A DNA stretch of 36,523 nt from SIG603 sp963611165 (GTDB lineage Bacteria; Bacillota; Clostridia; Oscillospirales; Acutalibacteraceae), in NCBI GenBank assembly GCA_963611165.1, contig CAVDQG010000016.1:1-36523 (forward strand), in the 5' to 3' direction. The notes beneath the pieces were generated by a model. It searched no databases. It worked only from the letters and a program-made list of their open reading frames with translations, and had not been told where the DNA came from. Shown here one piece after another: positions 6,660-14,430 of the stretch. The translations under genes and the position numbers were made by a program. How positions within the stretch are numbered: the first letter of the stretch is position 1; the number at the start of each line of letters is the position of its first letter.

Positions 6660-7886
6660 CTATGCCTGACGGGGCTTTTTTAAGGCATATAAAAATACAG
6701 AAATGACGGTCAGTCCAGCTGCGCAAAGCAACGCAAATAATAACGAACCGTGAACTCCCCCACCCAGGAAATTACCAAAAAACTGATAGATATACGGCGC
6801 AAGATACATGAAGAGATTGACACCTCCCATAAGCACCGTCATTGTGATGGGGATATAGCGCGCAGATGTCTCCTCCATCGCTGCTCCGACTACATACGGC
6901 AGAATCATGTTAAATCCCAATCCGATCATTGCAGCGCCTAACATGGCTCCTGCAAGAGTGCCTGTAACACAGGTCATGAAAACAAGACCCATGGTAAATA
7001 TTACATACCCCACAGTCGCAACCCAGGTTCCAATACGTTTTGCACATGCAGGATACAATAATCCAATGGCAAAACTGCCTCCTGTATACAATGAACTTAC
7101 AAGACCAGCTTGAGCGGAAGTTCCCAGTTTATATGTATTGACCACATAATCTGAAACATTATATAAAAATGCCATGCAGCATGTAGTCCATAAAAATGTT
7201 GTCAGAATGATCAACACTAACCGGGCAGAGATCCCTTTTTTCTCAGGTGCAGCCGCTTCCCTGTGACTGTCATCATTTTCAGCAGTATCGGACTGTTTTT
7301 CACTGTGCCAGGGCATGATAACAGCAAAAGCGATCATAACCGGAATACAGAGAAGTCCAATATAATAGGCTTTCGGCCAGTCTGCTCCGCCATTACCCGA
7401 TGCGATCTTACCTCCAAGTACACTCATAAAAGCGGAGCCTGCATACATGATCGAATTTGTTATAGCAACATACACCGCGCTCTTTTCTACCCCAATATAT
7501 TCACTGATTGCGGAACTTACAAGGGTTAAAGCGCAGCCCTGGGCGATCCCCACAATACAGGATGCCACGATCAGCCACAGAAAGGGACCATTGGCGCCTA
7601 CCAGGGAAAAAATGATAAAATAAACAGCCATGCTTGTTCCGCATATGATCAACAAAAGCTTTGAACTGACTTTTAAGGCCATAGGACCAAGTGCCAGTAC
7701 CGCAAATAAACCCACAAGCCCTGGAAGCGTCATGATGGATGTTGTCTTGTACCCAGGATAGGACGCGCTGATATAAACGATCAGAGAATTGGTCATTTGG
7801 TTCATTAATAAAATAAAACTCAAAATACATAGTGCAATAACTGATCTTTTAGTTGTATTCATAGCAATATTGGGGAGCCACCGCAT
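6660..7886 (-). CDS. MFS transporter of the reductase island
   Basis: This is a 12-helix major facilitator permease of about 400 residues. Hydrophobic segments cover the whole protein, with a charged cytoplasmic loop of about 30 residues after helix 6 ('HSEKQSDTAENDDSHREAAAPEKKG'). A weak motif-A-like loop is present after helix 2 ('GPMALKVSSK'). The start is uncertain: the ATG at 7886 has a GGGAGG site 20 bases away, while the ATG at 7862 (MNTTKRSV) gives a more usual N-terminus but no close ribosome site. It lies 47 bases downstream of the reductase and reads in the same direction, so it probably imports that enzyme's substrate or exports its product. Substrate unknown. Confidence 0.85.
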   Translation of the reverse strand: MRWLPNIAMNTTKRSVIALCILSFILLMNQMTNSLIVYISASYPGYKTTSIMTLPGLVGLFAVLALGPMALKVSSKLLLIICGTSMAVYFIIFSLVGANGPFLWLIVASCIVGIAQGCALTLVSSAISEYIGVEKSAVYVAITNSIMYAGSAFMSVLGGKIASGNGGADWPKAYYIGLLCIPVMIAFAVIMPWHSEKQSDTAENDDSHREAAAPEKKGISARLVLIILTTFLWTTCCMAFLYNVSDYVVNTYKLGTSAQAGLVSSLYTGGSFAIGLLYPACAKRIGTWVATVGYVIFTMGLVFMTCVTGTLAGAMLGAAMIGLGFNMILPYVVGAAMEETSARYIPITMTVLMGGVNLFMYLAPYIYQFFGNFLGGGVHGSLLFALLCAAGLTVISVFLYALKKPRQA

Positions 7887-7933
7887 CAGCGACAGCTCCG
7901 ACTCCGCCTCCCTTTGTAATCTTCAATCCGAAC

Positions 7934-9949
7934 TCAGATAAAATCTGCGATACCTTTTGCCTCTCGCATTGCCGAAAGCACGTTTGCAGGGCCTTCTGCG
8001 TCACCGAGTAAATGAACAATCTTGTTTACGGATGAACTTATCTCACCGAACTGTGTATAATCAGCTTTGTAGCCCACTGACATGATCACTGTATCCGCTT
8101 CTATTACACTTTCTTTTCCATTTGTTGTAATAGTAAGCTTATTTCCGTCAATGGCTGTACACATTGTATTCAGTTTCACATCCACATGATGGTAATTAAG
8201 CATATCCTTAAGCATTATCTCATTTCCGATAAATGGTTTTGCCGGTCCGCTCATTAACTCAGACGCAACTTCCAGAAGTGTAACCGATGATTTATGCTCC
8301 TGACCCGCAAGCCAGATCGCAACCTCACAGCCAACTTCACCACCGCCAATAACAACCACCTTGTCGCCCAGTTTTGCAGGATCACTTCTAAGGGCATCAA
8401 CAGCAGTATAAACATTTTTCTGGTCATGGCCCGGGATCGGAAGGATCTTAGGTGCTGCGCCTGTAGCAACAACGATCTCGTCGCAGTCCATATTAATCAC
8501 TTCATCTACGGTCAGTTCTGTGTTCAAATGGATATCAACACCTGCTTTTTTCATATCACGTTCCAGCCAGGCAATGAGTTTTTCATCTGCACCCTTGAAT
8601 TTCATAATAGTCGTAGACTGGAACGCACCGCCAAGGAAACCATTTTTCTCATACAGGGAAACCTTATGTCCACGGGCAGCTGCGATCCTTGAAAACTGCA
8701 TACCTGCAATACCGCCGCCGATGACTACGATCTTTTTAGGCTTTTTAACAGGGATATATTTAGCGTTGATCTCAAGACAGACATCCGGGTTCACTGCACA
8801 GGTAAAGGGCAGTCCCTTAAAGCAGTTGCTGATACAGCCTCTGTTGCAGCCGATACATGGCCTGATGTCTTCTGCTTTTCCTTCATGTGCTTTATTTACC
8901 CAATCCGGATCAGCGATTAACGCTCTGCCGATGCCCACTGCATCAAGGAGACCGCTTTCAAGAATATTTTCTGCCATGTCCGGATCAAGGATCTTTCCGC
9001 CGCCAACAACCGGAATATTTACAGCTTCTTTCACTCCCTTAAAATCATCAAGCCAAAGTCCGTCAGGCTGGTATACCGGAGGATACTGCCAGTAAAGGGC
9101 ATCATAGCATCCATTTGCAAGCCAGATGGAATCTGCACCAGCTTCTTCTACGATCTTTGCCAGTTCAATGCCTTCTGGAACATCACGGCCAAATTCCGCG
9201 TACTTTTCGCCTTCCAAAGTACCTTTTCCAACACCTTTAATGTGATGCTTGGTTGTTATCTTAACCTGAAGAGGAAAATCCTTTCCGCAGGCTTTTTTGA
9301 TGCTTTGGATCATTTCAACAAGGATGGTTGCCCGTTCTCTGATGGTTGGACCGCCGTATTTATCTGTTCTGTGGTTAAACTCTTTTGTTAAAAATGTATC
9401 AATGGTATAGCTTCCATAAGCCATCAGCTCTACACCGTCAAAGCCAAGAAACTTACAGTATGCAGCCATGGTTCCCACATCCTTGACCATCTGCTCTACT
9501 TCCTCTGTTGTAATTTCGCGATGCATTACCTTTGGATCCCACAGGTTTGGACATGGGGATGGAGCGATAGGGGTACCTGGATAAAAATCAGCAAAAAAGC
9601 TTCTGGTGTAGCAATATCCAATGGAAGCAAACATTTTAGTCCCATATGTATGGACTCTGTTAAGCATTTTTGAATACTGTCTGTATAAATTGCCGTTTTT
9701 CATGTCAAACGGCGTATGAATCGGCCCGTATCCCTTAAACTGGGTAATTCCTTCCAAAGTACCTGTACAGATAACTCCCACGCCGCCTTTGGCTCTTTCA
9801 ACATAATATTCAATTGCATTGTTGTCGCTTATCTCTTCTGAATCACAGTAACCTGCAGGGAACATAGCCGCATACATGACTCTGTTTTTAAGTTGAAGAT
9901 TACCGATTTTCAAAGGTTCAAACAGCTTATTGTATTTTGCTTTTGACAT
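7934..9949 (-). CDS. OYE-type FMN/4Fe-4S/FAD ene-reductase (BaiCD/2,4-dienoyl-CoA reductase class)
   Basis: This is a 671-residue cytoplasmic flavoenzyme expected to use NAD(P)H to reduce an activated C=C bond. Residues 8-350 form the FMN-binding TIM barrel ('LFEPLKIGNLQLKNR', 'NHRTDKYGG', 'GGGKILDPDMAE'). Cys365, Cys368, Cys372 and Cys384 fit the 4Fe-4S spacing CxxCx3Cx11C. The C-terminal half has two dinucleotide folds ('VVIGGGIAG' and 'VVIGGGEVG'). The start is the ATG at 9949, with a GGAGGAG site. At the flavin site, the usual H-x-x-(H/N)-x-Y reads M177-A-Y-G180-S-Y182: the carbonyl-binding pair is replaced but the tyrosine is kept. Relatives include BaiCD/BaiH, enoate reductases and gut steroid reductases. 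The substrate is unknown. It is divergent from a TetR-family gene and is probably induced by its substrate. Confidence 0.9.
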   Translation of the reverse strand: MSKAKYNKLFEPLKIGNLQLKNRVMYAAMFPAGYCDSEEISDNNAIEYYVERAKGGVGVICTGTLEGITQFKGYGPIHTPFDMKNGNLYRQYSKMLNRVHTYGTKMFASIGYCYTRSFFADFYPGTPIAPSPCPNLWDPKVMHREITTEEVEQMVKDVGTMAAYCKFLGFDGVELMAYGSYTIDTFLTKEFNHRTDKYGGPTIRERATILVEMIQSIKKACGKDFPLQVKITTKHHIKGVGKGTLEGEKYAEFGRDVPEGIELAKIVEEAGADSIWLANGCYDALYWQYPPVYQPDGLWLDDFKGVKEAVNIPVVGGGKILDPDMAENILESGLLDAVGIGRALIADPDWVNKAHEGKAEDIRPCIGCNRGCISNCFKGLPFTCAVNPDVCLEINAKYIPVKKPKKIVVIGGGIAGMQFSRIAAARGHKVSLYEKNGFLGGAFQSTTIMKFKGADEKLIAWLERDMKKAGVDIHLNTELTVDEVINMDCDEIVVATGAAPKILPIPGHDQKNVYTAVDALRSDPAKLGDKVVVIGGGEVGCEVAIWLAGQEHKSSVTLLEVASELMSGPAKPFIGNEIMLKDMLNYHHVDVKLNTMCTAIDGNKLTITTNGKESVIEADTVIMSVGYKADYTQFGEISSSVNKIVHLLGDAEGPANVLSAMREAKGIADFI

Positions 9950-9984
9950 AGCTTTTTCTCCTCCATAATATTTACGTTTTAAAT

Positions 9985-10005
9985 TTTGTGCACACACAAA
10001 TTTGT
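9985..10005. promoter_or_regulatory. Overlapping palindromes, likely operator of the TetR-family regulator
   Basis: TTTGTG-CACA-CACAAA (9985-10000) and the perfect palindrome ACAAATTTGT (9996-10005) overlap. A further TTTGT/ACAAA pair spans 10001-10016. They sit just downstream of the reductase -10 box, where a bound repressor would block initiation. Confidence 0.6.
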
Positions 10006-10015
10006 CTATGAACAA

Positions 10016-10044
10016 ATTATATGTACTAAAACTCCTTTTGTCAA
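10016..10044 (-). promoter_or_regulatory. Consensus promoter of the reductase-MFS operon
   Basis: On the minus strand TTGACA (10039-10044), a 17-base spacer, TATAAT (10016-10021): a perfect sigma-A promoter. This strength suggests control by repression. Confidence 0.85.
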
Positions 10045-10104
10045 TATCATTTTGTTAAATAAATAATTATTACGTTACCGTTCAGCCGTGTATCGGGAAG
10101 TATA

Positions 10105-10133
10105 TTGCATATTTGGGATAATCATGGTATAAT
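10105..10133 (+). promoter_or_regulatory. Promoter of the tetR-family gene
   Basis: TTGCAT (10105-10110), 17 bases, TATAAT (10128-10133), 82 bases ahead of the start codon. Confidence 0.65.
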
Positions 10134-10215
10134 GATTTTTTATGCGGCTCTTTATGCCATTGGAGCTTTTTCACAGACAGGCAGTACATTGACTGCGGAA
10201 AGAGAGTGTTGAGCA

Positions 10216-10851
10216 ATGAAATATTCTGTAGGGATCGAAACCAGAAAAAAAATACTTTTAGCTGCGAAACAGCTTTTTCTTGAAAAGGGATATACTGCAA
10301 CCACATTTACTGATATCTGTCGGTCAGCCCAGATCAAACAGGGATCTCTTACTTATCATTTTAAAAATAAGCTTGAAATCGGACAGATCATTAACAGCGA
10401 ACTGCTCCAGGATTCCATTTCTTTGTCAGATTCCTTAACAAAGGGGTCAGAGGATCCATTTTATCATTTCAGTATGAACATCGTCTGCTTCTCTTATCAG
10501 TATTTTCACGATCCGGCCTTTCAGCGTTTCACAGCAGAATTTGCCCTTGAATCAATGAAATATGATATAAACGAATATGTGGAATACTATATGATCCGGC
10601 AGAATCTTCCTGTTCCAGAACAACTGCTGACAACCAAACGGGGAAAGCTGGATCTGATCTCTGTTGTCTATCTTGACAATATAATTCCCGCTTATCTCAG
10701 GTCACACATGGATGAGTTTGATTATGAAGAAAGCGCACTATATATGCTGGAAATGTATAATAAAATCCTGTTTGACAATGACCCGGAATTTAATGACAAT
10801 ATTAAACGTGCAGTTTCTGTTTTTCAATCTTATCTGGCAAACTCCAAATAA
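10216..10851 (+). CDS. TetR/AcrR-family transcriptional regulator
   Basis: This 211-residue one-component repressor has a classical N-terminal TetR helix-turn-helix: 'ETRKKILLAAKQLFLEKGYTATTFTDICRSAQIKQGSLTYHFKNKLEI' (residues about 8-56). The C-terminal all-helical ligand domain is not recognisable at subfamily level. It is transcribed away from the reductase-MFS operon, and the 266-base gap holds promoters for both directions and palindromes of TetR-operator type. The simplest model is that it represses the reductase operon until the substrate or a related ligand binds. The ribosome site (GAAAGAGAG) is weak, as is common for repressors. Confidence 0.9.
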   Translation: MKYSVGIETRKKILLAAKQLFLEKGYTATTFTDICRSAQIKQGSLTYHFKNKLEIGQIINSELLQDSISLSDSLTKGSEDPFYHFSMNIVCFSYQYFHDPAFQRFTAEFALESMKYDINEYVEYYMIRQNLPVPEQLLTTKRGKLDLISVVYLDNIIPAYLRSHMDEFDYEESALYMLEMYNKILFDNDPEFNDNIKRAVSVFQSYLANSK

Positions 10852-10862
10852 TGACAAAATTT

Positions 10863-10904
10863 AAGAGCTGTACAGAGACTTTTCTATGTCTCTGTACAGC
10901 TCTT
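10863..10904. terminator. 17-bp hairpin after the tetR-family gene
   Basis: AAGAGCTGTACAGAGAC (10863-10879) and GTCTCTGTACAGCTCTT (10888-10904) pair perfectly around an 8-base loop. The following sequence is only weakly T-rich on either strand, so it is a probable but not canonical terminator. Confidence 0.6.
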
Positions 10905-10964
10905 GCTCTTATTGATCTGACTTATCTGTGTCTATATCGTTATCTGCCTTTTTCTGAATATCCT

Positions 10965-11219
10965 TTATATCCTTTTTGGATCTTCCTGTCCCAACTCTTC
11001 CTGAAAATCTTCCTTTGTCTTTTCTTCCGTCTTTTCTTTGCAAGCTTCCTTTTCCTGTTTTAACTTCCAGCGAAGGATCACCCTAAACAGATCTCCTTCT
11101 ATCTGGATCTTCATGTTGCCGCCCTGGACTTCGGTGAAGCTTCTTACAATTGCAAGACCAAGGTCGGAACCTTCTGTATTTCTAGACGCATCCCCTCTTA
11201 CGAAACGTTCTGTCAGCTC
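10965..11219 (-). pseudogene. Sensor histidine kinase, C-terminal remnant
   Basis: About 84 codons match the end of a Firmicutes histidine-kinase ATPase domain: 'ELTERFVRGDASRNTEGS' (N/F-box region), then 'DLGLAIVRSFTEVQGG' (G2 box, with Asp where Gly is usual) and 'GDLFRVILRWK', followed by a Lys/Glu-rich tail. Upstream of 'ELTERF' the reading frame continues only into sequence antisense to the transposase fragment. No start, sensor domain or phosphorylatable histidine is present. It is a truncated relic whose 5' end was lost at the transposase junction near 11219. Confidence 0.75.
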
Positions 11220-11507
11220 ACAAGTCATGAATACAAGGACTTCCTCAAAGAAAATGGCATTCGTCAGAGCATGGATGGAAAAAGTCGCTGGGCTGATAAC
11301 ATTATGATTGGGAGATGGTTGCGCACCTTCAAGTACGATGAAGCATATCTGACAAAATGGCATAACCTCAAAGAGGCAAGAAAGGCAATAGCGACATACA
11401 TCCACAAATACAACTTTGAACGCTGTCACTCAGCAATCGGATCAGTGCCACCGGCAAGCAAATATTTTCCCGTGCAGCTCTACGAAGCCGCAAAGGAAGT
11501 AGCCTGA
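11218..11507 (+). pseudogene. IS3-type transposase (rve/DDE), C-terminal fragment
   Basis: The frame reads 'QLTSHEYKDFLKENGIRQSMDGKSRWADN', matching the part of IS3-family OrfB after the second catalytic Asp, then 'KYNFERCHSAIGSVPPASKYF', matching the usual 'YN..RPH..L...TPAE.Y' end. The catalytic Glu position is occupied by 'NIMIGRWLRTFK', where many members have 'N(A)xxE(S/R)(F/W)FxxLK', so that Glu is replaced by Gly here. The N-terminal half and OrfA are absent, and the fragment begins at the kinase remnant. It is inactive. Bases 11508-11639 contain further broken frames and a GGAGCC-GAAA-GGCTCC hairpin (11526-11541). Confidence 0.75.
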
Positions 11508-11639
11508 GGAGAGGCTGTAACCAATGGAGCCGAAAGGCTCCTCCTAATCGGATACTGATGGGTGAAGCAAAAATATAGAACAAAAAGATTCTCGGAGCCT
11601 TGAATTACAAGGAGTTCAAGGACTTTTACCAAAAATAAG

Positions 11640-11654
11640 TTTCACGGATTGAGG
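11640..11654 (-). repeat. Right inverted repeat of the island
   Basis: TTTCACGGATTGAGG, inverted relative to 6624-6638 with one mismatch. It ends two bases before the copA stop codon (11657-11659). Confidence 0.5.
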
Positions 11655-11656
11655 TA

Positions 11657-11866
11657 TTAATCAATTGAAGTAACCTTGTAGTCCTTTGCCTCAACTGCAC
11701 TCTTGAGAGTCTCGTCAGAAACATCTGCAGAAAGTGTAACTACGGCTGTTCCGTTCTCGTGGCTTACATTTGCGGACTCAACGCCCTCGATAGCTTCAAG
11801 AGTTTTCTTAACTGTAGCCTCGCAGTGGCCGCACATCATGCCTTCGATTTTCATTGTCTTTGTCAT
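11657..11866 (-). CDS. copZ: Probable free CopZ-like copper chaperone from an internal start within copA
   Basis: Inside and in frame with the copA end, GGAGG (11875-11879) lies 8 bases before an ATG at 11866. This would give a 69-residue protein with the MxCxxC copper site (GMMCGHC) and the normal length and fold pattern of CopZ. The sequence just upstream ('KENQNTEENK') reads like a linker with no domain. Either an ancestral separate copZ became fused by loss of a stop codon, or both fusion and free forms are made by design. Two products from one frame are an inference from the sequence. Confidence 0.6.
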   Translation of the reverse strand: MTKTMKIEGMMCGHCEATVKKTLEAIEGVESANVSHENGTAVVTLSADVSDETLKSAVEAKDYKVTSID

Positions 11867-14422
11867 TTTGTTTTCCTCCGTATTTTGATTTTCTTTGTAT
11901 ATAAAAGATACTGCCTTATAGTCATTATCTTCTATCGCTTTTTTCATATCGTTTTCGTTTGCTTTTGATGCAAGCTTAATTTCGACCGTGCCTTTTTCAA
12001 AGCTTGGTTTAGCTTCGGAAACAAAGCTTAAGCTCTCCAAAGCTTTCTTCACTCTTGCCTCGCAGTGACCGCACATCATACCTTCAACCTTGATGAGAAC
12101 ATCGGGAGCGTTTATCTCTTCTTCTGTCGTTTTCACCTCGATAGGTTTTATGTTTGATTTACGCTTTTTGTCGTGCTTGGTACTTCTGATATTTACAAGA
12201 TTGAGTCTGAGTGCATTTGTCACAACGCAGAAGCTCGAAAGGCTCATTGCCGCCGCACCGAACATCGGATTGAGCGACCAACCGAAAAGATGAATATAAC
12301 AGCCTGCCGCAAGCGGAATGCCGATTACATTATAGAAGAATGCCCAGAACAAGTTCTCGTGAATGTTGGTGAGAGTTGCTCTCGAAAGTCTGATAGCCGC
12401 CGAAACATCTGTAAGCTTTGATTTCATCACGACAACATCAGCGGCGTCCACGGCGACATCGGCACCTGCGCCGATTGCTATACCGATATCCGCTCTTGTG
12501 AGTGCCGGAGCGTCATTTATACCGTCACCGACCATGGCGACCTTGCCCTGTTCTTTAAGCTTTCTGATAACAGCTTCTTTACCGTCAGGCAAAACTCCTG
12601 CAATAACCTCATTGACGCCTGCCTCTTTTGCGATTGCCTTTGCGGTCTGCTCATTGTCACCCGTGAGCATGACAACATGGATTCCCATGTTCTGAAGTTC
12701 CTTGACCGCCTGAGGCGAATCCTCTTTGATAACATCGGCTACGGCAATTATACCGAGAAGCTTTCCGTCTTCGGAGAAGAAAAGCGGAGTCTTTCCCTGC
12801 TTTGCAAGGCTGTCGGCTCTCTGCCTTACGGCATCGTCAACAGCAACAACGGACGAAATATATTTTCCGCTTCCGCCGACAAGCTTCTTGCCGCCAAGCG
12901 TCGCTTCAAGTCCGTTACCCGAAAGAGCCTTGAAATCTTCCGTTTCAGACAGAGTAATGTTATTTTCCTCTGCTCTTCTGAGAACCGCCTTTGCAAGCGG
13001 ATGCTCGCTTTTTGCTTCAAGCGAAGCCGCCTTTTCGAGAAGCTCATTTTCGCTTATTCCGTCAGTCGGGATAATATCCGTGACCTGCGGCTCGCCCTTT
13101 GTTATCGTTCCCGTTTTATCAAGTGCGACTATATTTACCTTGCCTGTTTCCTCAAGTGAAACTGCCGTTTTGAAAAGAATACCGTTTCTTGCGCCCTTTC
13201 CGCTGCCGACCATTATGGCAACGGGAGTAGCCAAACCGAGAGCGCACGGACAGCTGATAACGAGAACGGAAATTCCTCTTGCAAGAGCATATCCGACTGT
13301 CTGACCGACAAGAAGCCAAACGATAATCGTTACAACAGCAATAGAAATAACTGCGGGAACGAAGATTCCCGAGACCTTGTCAGCAATTTTAGCAATAGGT
13401 GCTTTTGTGGCTGCGGCATCGCTTACCATTTTGATTATCTGAGAAAGCGTTGTATCCTCGCCGACTCTTGTTGCCTCACAGCGGATGAATCCCGACTGAT
13501 TGATAGTGGCGGCAGAGACCGTGTCCCCCACTTCCTTATCAACAGGAACAGACTCTCCCGTAAGTGCCGATTCATTTATAGCGGAGCTTCCCTCAATGAC
13601 GGTTCCGTCAACGGGAACGGATTCGCCCGGACGGACAACGAAAATTTCGCCCTGCTTTACTTCAGAAATAGAAACCGTCATCTCCTTACCGTCACGCACG
13701 ACATTTGCCGACTTCGGAGTGAGCCTCATGAGCTCCTTGAGCGCGTCAGTCGTCTTTCCTTTGCTTCTTGCCTCGAGCATTTTTCCGACTGTTATAAGCG
13801 CAAGTATCATTGCCGCCGACTCGAAGTAAAATTCGTCCATCCATGGCATTGCCGCTTCAGCGCCGCCGTGAACCTGAGCGTCTGTCATCATGAAAAGCGC
13901 ATACACGCTCCACAAAAACGATGCGCCCGAGCCGAGTGCCACGAGAGTATCCATATTGGGTGCTTTATGAATAATTCCCTTGAATCCGCTTATAAAGAAC
14001 TTCTGATTTATCACCATAACGGCGACTGTCAAAAGGAGCTGAACAAGTCCCATGGCTACATGATTTCCGTCAAAGAAGCTCGGAAGCGGCCAGCCCCACA
14101 TCATGTGTCCCATTGAGAAATACATCAGCACACACAAAAATCCGACCGATGCAATAAGTCTTCTTTTAAGCTTGGGCGTTTCCGTATCTTTGAGTTCGTC
14201 GGCATCCGTGCTTGCCTTTTGCGCACCCTTGACGGATGCACCGTAACCTGCATTTTCTACCGCTTTGATTATTTCCGCCGAGCTCGCCGTTCCCTCTACT
14301 CCCATCGAGTTGGTAAGAAGGCTTACCGAACATGAGGTGACGCCGTCTACTGCCGAAACGGCTTTTTCCACTCGAGAGCTGCAAGCCGCACAGCTCATTC
14401 CCGTAACATTATACTGTTCCAT
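11657..14422 (-). CDS. copA: Copper(I) P1B-type ATPase with C-terminal CopZ-like domains
   Basis: This pump exports Cu(I) across the cytoplasmic membrane using ATP. The start is the ATG at 14422 (MEQYNVTG); its TGAGG ribosome site overlaps the csoR stop, and the ATG at 14434 lacks such a site. Domains in order: one N-terminal metal-binding domain (GMSCAAC, Cys11/Cys14), eight membrane helices with the transport motif CPC ('ISCPCALGLATP'), the phosphorylation motif DKTGT, the hinge GDGINDAPAL, and then two additional GMMCGHC metal-binding domains at the C-terminus (about residues 775-840 and 853-921). C-terminal HMA domains are unusual for CopA. The last one has its own ribosome site (see separate entry). 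It is the second gene of a csoR-copA operon induced by copper. Confidence 0.92.
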   Translation of the reverse strand: MEQYNVTGMSCAACSSRVEKAVSAVDGVTSCSVSLLTNSMGVEGTASSAEIIKAVENAGYGASVKGAQKASTDADELKDTETPKLKRRLIASVGFLCVLMYFSMGHMMWGWPLPSFFDGNHVAMGLVQLLLTVAVMVINQKFFISGFKGIIHKAPNMDTLVALGSGASFLWSVYALFMMTDAQVHGGAEAAMPWMDEFYFESAAMILALITVGKMLEARSKGKTTDALKELMRLTPKSANVVRDGKEMTVSISEVKQGEIFVVRPGESVPVDGTVIEGSSAINESALTGESVPVDKEVGDTVSAATINQSGFIRCEATRVGEDTTLSQIIKMVSDAAATKAPIAKIADKVSGIFVPAVISIAVVTIIVWLLVGQTVGYALARGISVLVISCPCALGLATPVAIMVGSGKGARNGILFKTAVSLEETGKVNIVALDKTGTITKGEPQVTDIIPTDGISENELLEKAASLEAKSEHPLAKAVLRRAEENNITLSETEDFKALSGNGLEATLGGKKLVGGSGKYISSVVAVDDAVRQRADSLAKQGKTPLFFSEDGKLLGIIAVADVIKEDSPQAVKELQNMGIHVVMLTGDNEQTAKAIAKEAGVNEVIAGVLPDGKEAVIRKLKEQGKVAMVGDGINDAPALTRADIGIAIGAGADVAVDAADVVVMKSKLTDVSAAIRLSRATLTNIHENLFWAFFYNVIGIPLAAGCYIHLFGWSLNPMFGAAAMSLSSFCVVTNALRLNLVNIRSTKHDKKRKSNIKPIEVKTTEEEINAPDVLIKVEGMMCGHCEARVKKALESLSFVSEAKPSFEKGTVEIKLASKANENDMKKAIEDNDYKAVSFIYKENQNTEENKMTKTMKIEGMMCGHCEATVKKTLEAIEGVESANVSHENGTAVVTLSADVSDETLKSAVEAKDYKVTSID

Positions 14423-14430
14423 TCTTTGCC

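Larger units (their letters stand above)
6624..11654. mobile_element. Putative 5.0-kb transferred island bounded by 15-bp inverted repeats
   Basis: CCTGAATCCGTGAAA at 6624-6638 and TTTCACGGATTGAGG at 11640-11654 are inverted copies with one mismatch. Between them lie an MFS gene, a flavin/iron-sulfur reductase, a TetR-family gene, a histidine-kinase fragment and a transposase fragment just inside the right repeat. Codon use inside (for example frequent GAT-CTG and CCG/CGG codons) differs from the AGA- and CTC-rich flanking genes. Flanks read TATTG on the left and TATTA on the right, a possible imperfect 5-bp target duplication. The right end is two bases from the copA stop. One reading is an insertion sequence whose 5' part was replaced by cargo. 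Confidence 0.5.

Noticed and set aside
7886..7933. Open frame between reductase and MFS reading 'GLKITKGGGVGAVADAVAPQY'
   Set aside because: It is out of frame with both genes, has no start, and the reductase already ends naturally at IADFI; at most a small relic.
12726..13304. 192-residue Ser/Ala-rich frame antisense to copA
   Set aside because: A composition artefact of the copA codon bias; no start signals.
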